64,000 nucleotides of DNA from Isoetes taiwanensis (Eukaryota > Streptophyta > Lycopodiopsida > Isoetales > Isoetaceae). Shown piece by piece: positions 13,035 to 24,861 of this stretch; positions within the stretch are counted from its first letter, which is position 1, and the number at the start of each line of letters is the position of its first letter. The notes below the pieces were generated by a model, which did not search any database, was not told the origin of the DNA, and saw only the letters and a program-made list of their open reading frames with translations. The position numbers and the translations under genes are program-made. Where the stretch lies: positions 4,737,665-4,801,664 of the forward strand of contig JAJEKV010000046.1 of assembly GCA_021234155.1 (NCBI GenBank). The letters are read 5' to 3'.

Positions 13035-13937
13035 AAATTCGAAATTGCTTTGGAACCAAAAATGGATATTGAGACCACACGGAGGCACAATGGAGACCAT
13101 ACGGAGGCACAATTCCTATTTGCTTACAGGAACGGCAGCTGCAGGCTCAGTGGCAGTAGCAAAAGTGGAAGCAACATGTAGCATGTGGCGCATTGTTAGA
13201 GGCCGGTGAGGCCACCCAGGCAGTGTATGCGACTGGAGCAGGCCGATCAGGCGAAGCTGGCGCATGATCAGTAGCGGCTGAAGTCTCGGCAGAAGGGCCC
13301 TGAGGGCTGGCAGGCTCGCTAGCAAGTGGTTGCCCTGAACGAGTCTGGCAACTCATCCTTATTTGCAAATGCCTCTGACCCTGGCGAACCCACTCCTACA
13401 GGGTTCCTATTGTGTCAGGGTCAGATCCTGATTGACACAACGGAGGAGGGGGTGGTGGTGTCGTGTCCTCTTCAACTGCTTGCCTTTGTGTAGGATAGAC
13501 GCTCGCACATGCGAGTCCTGGACCCTGAATGTGAACACACCAGGGCAGTTAGGGCGCTGGGTGCTATGGCGGCTCGCCCTAGGCATACTAAATATCATCC
13601 AATCCAGAATGAGTGTCTGGAGTCGGTTGATGAGGTCCTTCTCTGCTTCCTCCGTCAGGCCATGCACCACCACATTGTGACTCTTGCGTCTCTACTCATG
13701 GTGCTCCGTGATCATGGGGTCACTGCTCCCCAGTGTTGCTCGTGTTGTGTGCAGTATGTGGGAAGTATTCAAGCTCATGGCAATAATTATATGTAGGGAG
13801 AATAATACAATGAGTTATTGATACTTATTCACATAATTGCACAATCAACTGCTGAGTTTATTGGTGTTCGAGATGGGTATAGTAATACAAATACAATGGA
13901 CATAATAAATAAATGTCCAGCCAGACAATTTCGCTTG
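13035..13937. other. GC-rich unassigned stretch 3' of the AFG1-like gene
   Basis: The stretch at about 13120-13760 is clearly richer in G and C than its neighbours and has overlapping open frames on both strands, but none resembles a family I know. It may be a decayed retroelement gag or captured sequence. The 3' UTR of the AFG1-like gene should lie at its right edge. Confidence 0.35.
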
Positions 13938-16900
13938 TCAACTAGCTTGAAATTCCAATCCATATTGAAGAAAATAATTGCGGAACTCCTCCCAACTCAC
14001 ATTCCCATCGCCATTTTCATCCAATCTTCGATACATAGAATTGAGTAACTCCTGAAATTATTGGTAAGACATGATAAATTAAGGAGCACATTGCAAAATC
14101 AGATCATTTACCTCTGGAACATATCTATGGCCTGATTTAATTTCTGTGAGATCTTCCATCATAAGCATCAACTCATCTCTGCTCAACTTGTTATCATGGT
14201 CTTTATTGTATCTGTCCCAAATCCTAAACAACAGATAAATAATAAATCAGTTTACAAATAGGAAAGAATATTTAAGACAAAATAGCCTTCAATCTGTAAG
14301 TTATGTCCATGTCAATATGATGCCTCTAATCGCCTAATTCCATCCAGAACATGTAACATGACATTCTAGTGCTGCTTGATTGATAAGAGATATTGTTGTC
14401 AAATCACTAGGGACAATATTACATAACAATTGAATCTAGTTTATACCTGCACAAATCCCCTTCCTGTAGACGATTAGTTTCCAGGTGGCCAATAAAATCT
14501 TTACCAGGGGAAACCCATGGTGCAGCTAAGTAATCTACTGACTGCATATGATTTAGTCGTGATACTGTCCTCACGAATGCAAACTCTTCGTCCTTTTCCA
14601 CATCCTCTTCTTGTGACAAGTCGGTCTCAATTTCCAATCTTCTGAAAAATATGTATATGCAATGCATCTTAGTGTACTAAAGGAAAGATTACAAAATGGT
14701 GATTACAGAACCCATCATCGGTGTACAGAATTACCTTGGGCAATAGAGATCATTTGGTTTGGCATCCGCACTTAGTATTAATTTTACCCTCTGCATAGAA
14801 CCGTCACTATGTAATCCAAATATGGTGAATCAACAACTTTATGAATACAGCATAGTACACTAGATGTTTTCAACTCATTTTGTACAACGCTTTCAGAAGT
14901 TCAACAAGGAAGCAACGTTTGAAAAGAAAAATATATGGGAAAACCCAGACAACAACCATGTAAGTGTGATAAATTTCAAGACCATTGCACTAGGCACGCT
15001 GGAAAGACTTGGAGAAAGTTTTGCTTGCCGCTGCCAATTTAGAAGCCAATAAAACCATATGGTGAGATTGCACAGTTTAGTCCAATAGAACCTTGATGTA
15101 CAAAATGATAAGAATGGTCTGGAGAAAGGCTCGTTCTTAAGAGTCAAATTGCATCATTCAAAGGATGCAAATATGCCACCGTAGTTTCCAATTCTGATAT
15201 TATTAGACAGTATTTCACTCTGAATATTAGCGTAAGGCCACCCTAAAGCAATTTATATCGCAATGCAGGTCCCACCAAAGAACTAATAAAACAGCTAACA
15301 TTGAGCCTAAAAAATTCCACTGACATGATGGCAGGAAAGCTAGAACTGAACCCCAATGGCAAAGCCTAAGAAGCAGCGGCAGCACAAAGTCATTGAATGA
15401 ACATGTATATAAGCTAAAAACGAATTTCCTTTGCAAAGTCAAGATAAAAGACACATCCCACCAAGATGTTGCTCCAACTGTGGAGCCAAATAACTCTGCA
15501 GGAGCCAGCATTAGGAACTTTACTTATGGCTGCTTTCAGTACATACATTGTACCATAAGCTAAGCCTGAATTGAAGATGTTTCGTTGAAAAACAAAAGGG
15601 CAGATCGAACAAGAAAGCACATGGTATTCAGTGGGTTAAGATTGACATCAGTATGGACTACAGATGCAAGGCAAATTTCAAAAGTACATTTAACACCACT
15701 TGGCCAGTTCTTCAGATAGAAAAGGTCTTAATATAATGACTATGAGGCTGCCACTAAAAATTGCTATTTTGTTATAATTAAACGAGCAAAGATTGAGGTA
15801 GGTTTACATGTTCATAGAAAATATCGACAAGAGTAATAAACCTTCTCACCTGCAGCAGAAAGATCAATAAACAGTGTCATATGCACCTCAAAACATCAAT
15901 ATATATGAAAAAGAAAGGCATTACCATCTCGGACTGTGCCAGTGTCATCTGTGGAACGCCTTTTAAGATGACAGTATGGAATGACCGAGCAATTGCTAAG
16001 TAATCTGCGGCTCCCTTATAAGTATCACAAAGTTCATGAAAGGTAAAATAAGCAACTCCTCCGGCTGCTTTAGGTACTGCATGACATGGAAACATGCATT
16101 ATAAGTCTCCAAACTACAGAAATTGGTCATGTTATAACTTGACCCCACCATATATAGCACGGTTGCCTTCTTTTATTACTGTTGATATGACAGGACGGTT
16201 TTCTGCAAGCTCTTTGAAAGCTTGGTCCAGAATGCGTGATGACTCCTCACTCACAGGTATATGATATACAGAAGAAAGTGCACTGCAACAAATACATGAA
16301 TTTTAAACATAAGGGCAACAGCTTGAAACTGCAAATTTATCTTAAAATATTCTACCAACAAAAGCCTTAAACAACATACAATACCACTGGGACTCAAAAA
16401 CCTGGAACCGGCTGGGCGTGCGCTAATAAGTCTGTAGTCGGGAGTATTTGGCTCAAAAGCATGAATTTCACACCGTTCTTCTATCATCCGTATGCAAGGC
16501 AAGAAAAGATCCCTCTGCGGCCCATTCTTATACAACTGTAATGCTATGCCAACCATCAGAAACATGGACATTCTGAAAAATTACGCAGATTAAAAGCAAG
16601 ATGAAAAACACCTCAGAGGGAGCACGATTAGATGTTGCAATGACCACGCCACCAACTTGGAGTACATATTCAAGTAGCTTTCGCAATATCATAGCATCAG
16701 CAATGTCTGTAACCTGCTTTTCAGTAATACCAGAAGTATCCCATTAAAAACTTAATATTATATTGCAAGGTTTGGATGCGCTGAGAGGTTTCTAAAGCTA
16801 GCACATAAATAATATAGGTTATTGCATTTTCATATATTGAAGCCATTAAAAGTCTATATTGCCAGAACCAACCATATTATGAAGCCACCCACAAATGCTT

Positions 16901-18168
16901 AATTCTGTGCATTACCATGTCATATGAATAATGAATTATCCCACTCATATGACACATGCGTCTATTTCGTACAGACAATTGGTCCTCCATTGCCCCATGA
17001 ATGGGTGATCGTTCCCACACAACATATATTAAGAGCTTTGCAAAACAACAAAAAATAATGTCGATGAGATATCTTTGCAGTAGATGAAGACGAGATATCT
17101 ACTCATTAGATACTTTGGATGACTTGGATTATAATGCATCTGCCATTTCCTTTTCAAGAATTTAAGGTTTTGAATGGAAGAGTCTCCTCTATATAATCCT
17201 CCCTACTATTAAACTACATTAAGACGCCTGGATGGACATGCTAAATTGATCACCCAAAGAGGAAGGAGGAAAACACCCATTTGGTGTATATTCCTCAAAT
17301 TGTATTCAGCGCACTGTCTCGCTTTGTAATGATATAGGATGACAAACAAAATATCAAGTAAATGAACATATACGAACTTAACGACTGCTTGGATGCAATG
17401 TTTTCAAAAATGTACCTGAAATTCATCAAAACAAAAAACCCATCCCTTGTTTAGCAAATCTTCTGCAATGCGTTCAAGCACATGCCCCTTACCCTCCTCT
17501 CCCCTTTTGGTCTTATCATGCAATCTGAAAGCCAAAACAGAACTCATTCAGAAGGGGTATTTCTCCAAATGCAGGGATGAATGAAAACTAATAGAAACAG
17601 ATAATACAGAAGCAAATGTCAGATGGATAATGTACCTCTTATGGATGTCAAGCATGAACTCATGGAAGTGCACTCTATGTTTCCTTTCAACAGGAATGCA
17701 TTGATAAAAGATATCTTGAACCAATGATTTGCCATTTCCTACGCCTCCATACATGTAGACCCTTCACAAAGAATAATGCCAACAAACATATAGACCCTTC
17801 ACAAAGAATAATGCAAACAAACATATTACAAATGGATATCAATATAAGTTAATTTGACGAATCAGATGCTTTTACCCTTTGGGAGCGTCACGGAGCTTCA
17901 AGGTAGAAAGGAGCTTGAGAGCCATGCTGTTTACGGAAGGCTTGTAAGTGTGAAGCTCTCGGTATAAACGTTCCAAGGGCTGGAGGGCTGCAATTTGCGC
18001 AGGGTCCTGGCGAATTGAACCATCGGAAACAAGCTGATTGTATGCTTGAAGGGGGGAAGTGCCCACGGGAATTTCTTCGAGCTTAGCAGATCCATGTACA
18101 CGGGCTAGATTTTTCGCATATCGAAGGAGAGGAAATCGGCGACAAAAAGATCTGGCTGCCATAGCCAT
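13938..18168 (-). CDS. AFG1/ZapE-like AAA+ ATPase with C-terminal EF-hand pair
   Basis: Twelve exons splice into 523 codons: 18168-17876, 17761-17636, 17524-17416, 16713-16612, 16535-16402, 16282-16149, 16076-15925, 15849-15808, 14790-14735, 14641-14447, 14223-14112, 14051-13938. All junctions are GT-AG and all phases agree. The N-terminus (MAMAARSFCRRFPLLRYAKN) is Arg-rich and amphipathic, so mitochondrial import is likely. Walker A is GGVGNGKS (103-110), Walker B CFDEFQ (171-176), sensor I ATSNRAP (202-208), and the family's FAFVRTVSRL is at 403-412. The AFG1/LACE1/ZapE family acts in mitochondrial quality control. Two EF-hand loops follow at residues 454-465 (NKDHDNKLSRDE) and 496-507 (DENGDGNVSWEE), implying calcium sensing. 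Exons 8 and 9 are only 42 and 56 bp. The gene is intact; the start is the first of two close ATGs. Confidence 0.95.
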
Positions 18169-18360
18169 TGAACGTGTCTACGCCATGGAGGTCTCTTCGT
18201 TCTTTATCAGGTCTGTTTTGCTAGCCTTGGCCAACTTGTTTGCATTGTACCTAAGATTCTATCCATGTTCACTAATCATGTTTTTGACATGTAGCGTTCA
18301 AACTACCGCCAAAATTTGGTTAGCCTCCCCGAATTGAAAACCTCCCCAATTTTCGGAAGA

Positions 18361-18422
18361 GGTAATTTTCACCGGGCAGAAAATTTCGCCGACCGCAAAA
18401 TTTTCTGCCGGTGAAAATTTCC
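18361..18422. repeat. perfect-type hairpin, 25-bp arms
   Basis: The left arm 18361-18386 (opening GGTAATTTTCACCGGGCAG) pairs with the right arm 18397-18422 (closing CTGCCGGTGAAAATTTCC) around the 10-nt loop CGCCGACCGC, with one bulged base and few mismatches. The LINE target duplication starts inside the right arm. Confidence 0.85.
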
Positions 18423-18429
18423 TTACAAA
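18413..18429 (+). repeat. 17-bp target-site duplication, left copy
   Basis: GAAAATTTCCTTACAAA occurs here and again, without mismatch, at 25023-25039 directly after the LINE poly(A). It fixes the element's borders. Confidence 0.95.
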
Positions 18430-19177
18430 GGGACACACGTTGGCAGGATCGAAGATGAACGTTGAGCGCCTTCGCCACACCGACTGGCCCAAGGGAGTTC
18501 TCCCTAGCCCTGATGGATGAGGCTTTGCTTGAAACTGTTCTCCAGGGGCTGGGAATCACGAATGTCCCCCTGGAATTTCAGGATTCCATATTAGCAATCG
18601 ACGATTTGATCTCCAATGCAATTCAATCTCAGTCTAGAATAGGTTTCTGTAGGTTTGGTTTAAACTCGTTCTTTCTTTGCATTCTCTGTTTTGACAGGTC
18701 TGGATCCTTAAGAGTGGCAGCCCACAATTCCCAACCCTTCTTGGGAAATAGATTCGAACGCAATTTGTTTATGATGAGTGCCCCCCTGGAATTTGGGATA
18801 GAACCGATCTACTATTGGGCTGCATTCTTCGATCTCCAACCATCTCATCACATCAGGGATCTTAATGTGGTGGTATGGAGATTTCTGGTGTCTAATTAGT
18901 TCCGTTCTTGGGCCCCGCGCCAGATCTAGGGGGCTGTCAGGGTAGGGTCAGGTTAGGAGTCTTAGATTCTAGTTTCTCTGTAATTCCCAGTACGGGCCTG
19001 CCTTTTCTTGAAAGTTTTTTCTTGGGAGAAGAAAACATTCATCATTGGCTGTTAACCTCGTTCTGGGGGGAAAAAAGGAAAAAAGAAATTGGGGAAAGTC
19101 CTGCTGTATTCTGATAACGGTTCCCCTGTTCGTTGCTTGGTTCTCTGCGGCCCATTTCCGCTCAGTGTCGATCAAGA

Positions 19178-20872
19178 ATGAGGAACAAGGCGAGCACTTC
19201 AAACAAACCTTGGAGTGTAGAAAATGAAGAGTGGACACAAATCTTTTGGCTAGAAGATAGGAGGGACAAAGCATGGGGGATTCTGAAGGAAATTTACACT
19301 GGCCTCGAAATTATTAGAGATCAACAGAAGGCTGCGGCTTTCTGTATGGGAGTGCAAGAGGAAGTTGGAATCTTAGCATGCAAAGACAAGATGGCATCCA
19401 TAGACAGGGATTATTTGGATGGGAGAGCAAATGACAGAGACTGGGTGTGGAACACTTACGGGTTTGTTCAGGGGCTGGATAATACTCTGTATAAACTCAT
19501 TACCAACAAGGGCATACTGAGAAGGATTGTTGTAGTCTCAAGAACAGCGTTTTCAGGGCCTTCATGGATGAATTACTGTCGAAGGTAAAGAACTTGATAA
19601 TTCAATGGGATGGGCTTCGAGAAAACTCAAGCATCAGGCTTATCAAAAGATGGGAGGAAGCTGAGGATCACGTCATCGAAAGGCACAGGAAAGCCTTTAA
19701 GTCGGGGTTAGCCCTGAACGAAGCTTTAGAAGGAATCTCTACCTCCCTGGAGGTCTACCAGTTGAGAGGCAAGAAGCACACCAAACAGTGTCAAATCAAG
19801 GACTCAAACGGCTTCTTCAATCCGGAAGAGGTGAACTCTTGTAATTGCGAGAATTGCGAGGAGGTGAAGCTTTTTGCTCTAAATATAACGAAGACAAAAA
19901 TCGGTGAAAGCAAGATAAGCAACTCCATCCCAGTAATCGGCAAGAACGACAAGAACAAATGTTCACTTTCTTCCCCTTCATATAAAAATGTGCTCATGAA
20001 TGTTTTCCCTTCTGCTCAACCAACTGTCTCAAAGAATCAGAAGGTAACTGATTCAGAGAGTCAGAAGGTGTTCAATGGTGATTTCATTGATCTCTTTGGT
20101 GTTTCTGATGCTTCGGCTACTGACATGTTTTCTAAATATGCTATTCTTATCCATTTCCCTAGAAAATGCCCAACTCAAGGGGAAATTAAGAATTGGATCA
20201 CCAAAAACCAGCATATACCGATTCTTTCTATCCTTAGGCTGGATAAGAACACCTTCCAAATTGTATGCAGGGACGAGCTTTGTCCCCGAAACGAACTTCC
20301 CCTCGGTCTGCATTTCCAAAAAAATTGAGTCAGATTGGAAAAAGAAAATCAAAATAAGGGTCAAGCCCGAAGAGTTTTTGGATTTAAGTGTCAGCTACTC
20401 TAAGTGGCCTGTTCAGGTTCAAACTGTTACCCCTCAACAAACTAAGCAAAAACAGGTCTGGCAACCCAAAGTTACAAACGCTGTGGATGAAGAGGCTAAC
20501 AGAAGTTATGAAAATCATCATCCCCACCAGAATCAGGTTGCCATTCAGGACAAGAATCACAATAAAGAGATTGTCTTATCTGAGTTAAATAAAGACTCAA
20601 GAATTGAACTCCAGGAAGATATGGTGGTCCTGATTAAAAACCTGTGTCAGTTTGTTAGGATAGAACCTGGTGACCTCATATTTACCCTTCCCAGAAATTT
20701 TGAAATCTATCAGCAAAGGGAAATGCCAACCCCCCAGGATAGTTGTGAAGATACTCCTGATACAGAGGACAAAGGGTGGAATTTAGTGGAGAGAAAGAAG
20801 GGCAGAGGCAAAAAGAAGATTTATTTTGGCCCAAGCAGATCAAGTCCAAGGAAGCAAACTATTCAAGCTGGG
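19178..20872 (+). pseudogene. LINE-A ORF1, gag-like protein with Cys motif
   Basis: The likely start is ATG 19178. The frame changes near 19570 and again near 20290, after which it runs without a stop into the endonuclease. The first 130 residues are helical and rich in charged residues. A cysteine motif lies at nt 19789-19857, with spacing C-x16-C-x-C-x2-C around KDSNGFFN. A segment near nt 20080-20270 (MFSKYAILIHFPRKCPTQ and after) resembles the DUF4283-type RNA-binding region of plant LINE ORF1 proteins. The tail is basic (VERKKGRGKKK). ORF1 proteins bind the element's RNA. The usual CCHC zinc knuckle is not seen here. Confidence 0.75.
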
Positions 20873-23800
20873 ATGGCTTGTGGCAAGTACGATATATGTT
20901 GTGTTACCTGGAATCTCCAGGGTATTAATAGTATAATTAAAAGGGATAGATTAAAGTTTTGTCTCTCCTCCCTTAACCCCGATGTTTTGTTTCTTCAAGA
21001 GCATAAAATTCATAGTCTGGATCATGAGATCATTATAAGTAGAACTCTCCCTCCTAATTATTGCACCTGGTCTATTCCTGCTAATGACTCTTTTGCAGGA
21101 ATAGCAATCGCTTGGAGGCATAATCTCAATATTTCTAACAAGTACATGGTTAATGATAGAAATGGCAGGTGGCAGATTCTCCTCTGTACTATTCACAGAA
21201 TTAAGCTGGCCCTTGTCAACATTTATGCTTACAATAGCCCCACAGAAAGAGTGGAGGTTTGGAAAAAGGTTAAGAGCAGCCTTGATAACCTCGATTTTGA
21301 TGAGTGCATTCTGGGGGGTGATTTAAATATGGTGACCAACAGCTTTATGAAGAATAAAAATTACAGACCCCTCGGGAAACAAGAAAAGGAAGCTTGGATG
21401 GATCTTACTAAGGGCCATAACCTTAATCTTGCCAGAACTAAGCCCAACGCATACAGCTGGACCGATAAAAGAATGGATCCCACCTTGTGTCTTCATGACA
21501 GATTCTACCTATCAGAAAGTCTTTGGAATGATAGTAGCAGAGTTAACAATATGGAGGGTTTCACTCTGTCAGACCACTACCCCCAACAGCTGAGAATCAG
21601 GGCATGCAATTCTGTCAACAAGAAGAGGAAAATCTACTTCAAGCTTAATATCAGTCTTCTCGAGCATGAGGAATTCATTGACAGACTGAAGGAGCTAATT
21701 GCCAATTTTTCCCAACCAAGTGGTAAGTCAGGCTGGATGTATTGGTGGATTACAGTTGCCAAGGCCATTAAGAAATGGCTAAAAGAGTGGGGAAAAACCA
21801 TCCACTATAATAAGCTCGCTTACCTTCAAAATCTGAGAGATAAACTCCCCAACGCCTCTGAAGAAGAAAAGAATGACATTAGAGCAAATATTGAAAAAGA
21901 GGAAATAAGGATAGCTGATGGATGGAGACTCAAAGCCAAAATTACGGAAATTAAAAATGATGAAAGAAGCAGCTCTAAATTCTTCTTCGTTAAGGCCAAA
22001 GGTAGGCAAAAAAAGAATCATATTTTTGAAATAAAGGTAGGGGATGAAGACATCTCGGATGAGGAACAAATCAAGCTGTCGCAGCCACTCACTTCACAGG
22101 TATCATGGGCACAAACCAGGACTGCCCTCTGGCTTCCATGGACGGCTTCATCAACCTCCAAGCAAAGGTAAGTGCTGAGGATAATCTCAATATTATAAAG
22201 CCTTTTTCCAATGAGGAACTTCTTAAATTCGCCATGGAAATGGAAAAAGGTAAGAGCCCTGGACCCGATGGGCTCCCGGTAGAGTTCTTTATCAAAGCTT
22301 GGCCTGTCATTGGTGTTTGCCTAACAAATTTGGCTAATGAGTTCATGGATATGAAATACTTGGATGCAAGAATCAACATCAGTCTGATAACTCTTATTCC
22401 TAAGACTGATATGCCTGCCACCCTTTCGGATTATAGGCCTATCTCATTAACTAATGTTATATATAAGATTATTTCAGGGATCATTGCTAAGAGGCAGTGT
22501 TTTAGAAAAGATCATAAGCACCTCCCAGGCTGCTTACTTGAAGGATAGATTTATCCTTGACAACGTGGTAACTGCAATGCTGGGGCTGAACTGGACTAAA
22601 GACTCCAATCAAGACATTGCTCTCATAAAGCTTGATATTACCAAAGCTTTCGATACAGTCAGCTGGAACTTCTTATTCAAATGTTGCAATGCTCTGGGCT
22701 TTTCTGATGAGGTAATTCTTCTATTTAAAGGTATTCTCTCAAACTCCAGATCATCAGTTCTTATTAATGGAGAATGTGGCCCCTTATTTCCTCTGCAAAG
22801 AGGTGTTAAGCAAGGGTGCCCATTAGCTCCTTTCCCGTTTTTGATCATAATGGAGGCCCTTCACAGAGGCCAAAAATACTAACTTGATCCAAGGTCTCTC
22901 TCTTCCAGAAAATGAAGTGATGGATCAAATATTAAACGGACATTTTGCAGATGACACATTTCTTTTAGTCTCGATGGATAACAGGTCTCTTTCCAACACT
23001 CAAATAATTCTGGAGGATTTCGGGGTAGCCTCGGGATGCAAAATCAACCCGATCAAATCCAAAGTAGTAGCTAGAGATCAGATAAAAGGAGAGCAAACAG
23101 CTGCTCTCATGGGCTGTAAGTATATTCTCCCCACTAGCTCTTCTAAAATTTTAGGAATTCCCCTAGTTCTTAGAGGGAGCCCTTCTGATATTTGGTCGGA
23201 TATTATAGAAAAGTTCCAGAAAAAGGTGGATAGTTTAAACTCTAAATATATTTCCAAGCAAGGCAGAGCTATAATAGCTAATTTTGTCATATCCTCTTCC
23301 CATGTCTATCAATCCTCGGTTATTTTAGCCCCAAAGAAGGTCTCCTCCAAGTTACAGAGTATCATTGGCAGATTCATCTCTAGCGGCCAAAACAAGAGAT
23401 GTTGGACCCCGGTTGCTATGGAAGAATGATGTAAAAGCAAAAACATTGGTGGTCTGCGGGTCATCAACATTGAGAAACAGGGTATAGCCCTGGCTGCCAA
23501 ATATTTTTACAAAGCAGCATACAATAGCATTAACCATCCAGTCTCAATTATCATCAGGCATTATTTAACCAAGTGCTTATCCTATGGATGGAGGAAACTT
23601 TATCTCAATCTCCCCCTCAATTTACTTCCCCTTCTCTGTTCCCAATTCAGTCCCTGGTTTAATCAAGAAATGGATCAGGGCATGGAATTTAGTCAAAGGT
23701 ATGTTTTCATGGAAGGAGGGGCTATCCATGGACCAATCCATTTTCTGGAATCTGGGTTTGCTTACTAATGACTCTTCTCTTTGTTTAGCATGCCACTTTC

Positions 23801-24515
23801 CGGAACAGGCTAAGCTTTGGAAGAGTAAGGGTCTCAACTACATTAGAGACTTCTTTGACGAGCAGGGAATAATTTCTTTTAGGAGATCGGTGGTTGCCAA
23901 TGAGGATGAGAACTCAGAGTTACTGTACAATAATATTTGTATGGTGCTTACTCAGGGCAATTGGTCAGAAGACAACTGTAACTAGAATTATAATGGTTTG
24001 GCCAGATTTACAGTCAAGGCAGCATATAAGTACCTGATGAGGAACCAGAGAATATCTATCCATACCAAATAGCAGATAGGGGATGATAGGTGTATCAGGA
24101 ACCTCAAATTCATGTGGGCTTGCCCCATCCCTCCCAAAGTGAAGTCCTTTATGTGGCAGCTCTGGCATAAGGCTTTAGCCACCAATTCTAAAAGGCACAG
24201 GCTTAATATGACAGATTCTGATGTGTGCTCAAGATGTCTCAGCCACAGGGAAGATGAGGAGCATCTATTTCGATCATGCATATGGTCGGAATGGGTCTTC
24301 GAACTTGCTTCCACCTGCTCGGTTTGGACCTCAACGCCCTCAATTCGTCGGACTTCTTCTGGCCCATTAACCCAAATGATTGGAGGCTGTATATTGTTTT
24401 ATGGAGGATTTGGAAAGGCAGGAACAATTTTATCTTCAACTACGAAATAACTCATCCAAAGGCCGTAATCAAGCAAATTGAATATGACATTAAATGGATC
24501 ATTGCTGCTACTTAA
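20873..24515 (+). pseudogene. LINE-A ORF2: endonuclease, reverse transcriptase, zf-RVT
   Basis: The endonuclease starts at about 20873. Its motifs are VTWNLQGINS, LFLQEHKIHS, CILGGDLNMV and TLSDHY, which form the APE active site that nicks target DNA. The RT follows from about 22150. It includes KGKSPGPDGLPVEFF, LTNVIYKII, KLDITKAFDTVSW, RGVKQGCPLAPF and the catalytic HFADDTFLLV near 22945. The zf-RVT region (24100-24510) includes PKVKSFMWQLWHKAL, then C-x2-C and H-x4-C pairs, and ends WRIWKGRNNFIF. Frameshifts lie near 22090-22170, 22490 and 22860-22884. A TGA at about 23427 replaces a Trp codon, and TAG codons follow near 23985 and 24070. The protein is non-functional in this copy. Confidence 0.9.
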
Positions 24516-24519
24516 AATT

Positions 24520-24861
24520 CATTTTGATTCTTATAGCTCCTTTGGTGTTTTTTCAGGAATTATCTTTGTGTTGGTGCGCAAGCTTAAGTGGAAGAAGATC
24601 GACCCGGTTGTCAATCAGCAATGGATCAAGGTTTTTGGACCGCCAGACCTATACAACCATGAAGAACCATGCTTCTGCGGATACTGCTGTGATCAAAACC
24701 CAGATGCAAGAAGGGGCATGCTTTGCCAAGCTAAGGATAGTAAAGGTCGTTTCAATATGACCATGGCAGAAGCATGTCTATGTGTATTCTGCACCCTCAC
24801 GGTCATGGTTAGAGGCAGAGGGAGAAAATCCAGCAACTTCAATCTCAGATCACACTTTTAG
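24520..24861 (+). CDS. Cys-rich segment in the 3' part of LINE-A
   Basis: After the zf-RVT end, an open frame reads KWKKIDPVVNQQWIKVF, then PCFCGYCCDQNP, then a C-x16-C-x-C-x2-C motif around KDSKGRFN (nt 24724-24792). The spacing is identical to the ORF1 cysteine motif. A splice-acceptor-like TTTTTTCAG sits just before it at about 24557, so it may be a captured host exon. Whether it was translated as part of ORF2 is not clear. No family name can be given. Confidence 0.5.
   Translation, partial: HFDSYSSFGVFSGIIFVLVRKLKWKKIDPVVNQQWIKVFGPPDLYNHEEPCFCGYCCDQNPDARRGMLCQAKDSKGRFNMTMAEACLCVFCTLTVMVRGRGRKSSNFNLRSHF

Noticed and set aside
13432-13796. Plus- and minus-strand open frames of 80-95 aa in GC-rich DNA
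   Set aside because: Open frames on both strands follow from high GC. No motif, splice pattern or start context supports a gene.
18462-18899. 145-aa plus-strand frame in the LINE-A leader
   Set aside because: No recognised domain and no clear similarity to the LINE-B small ORFs, so it is kept only as part of the leader.
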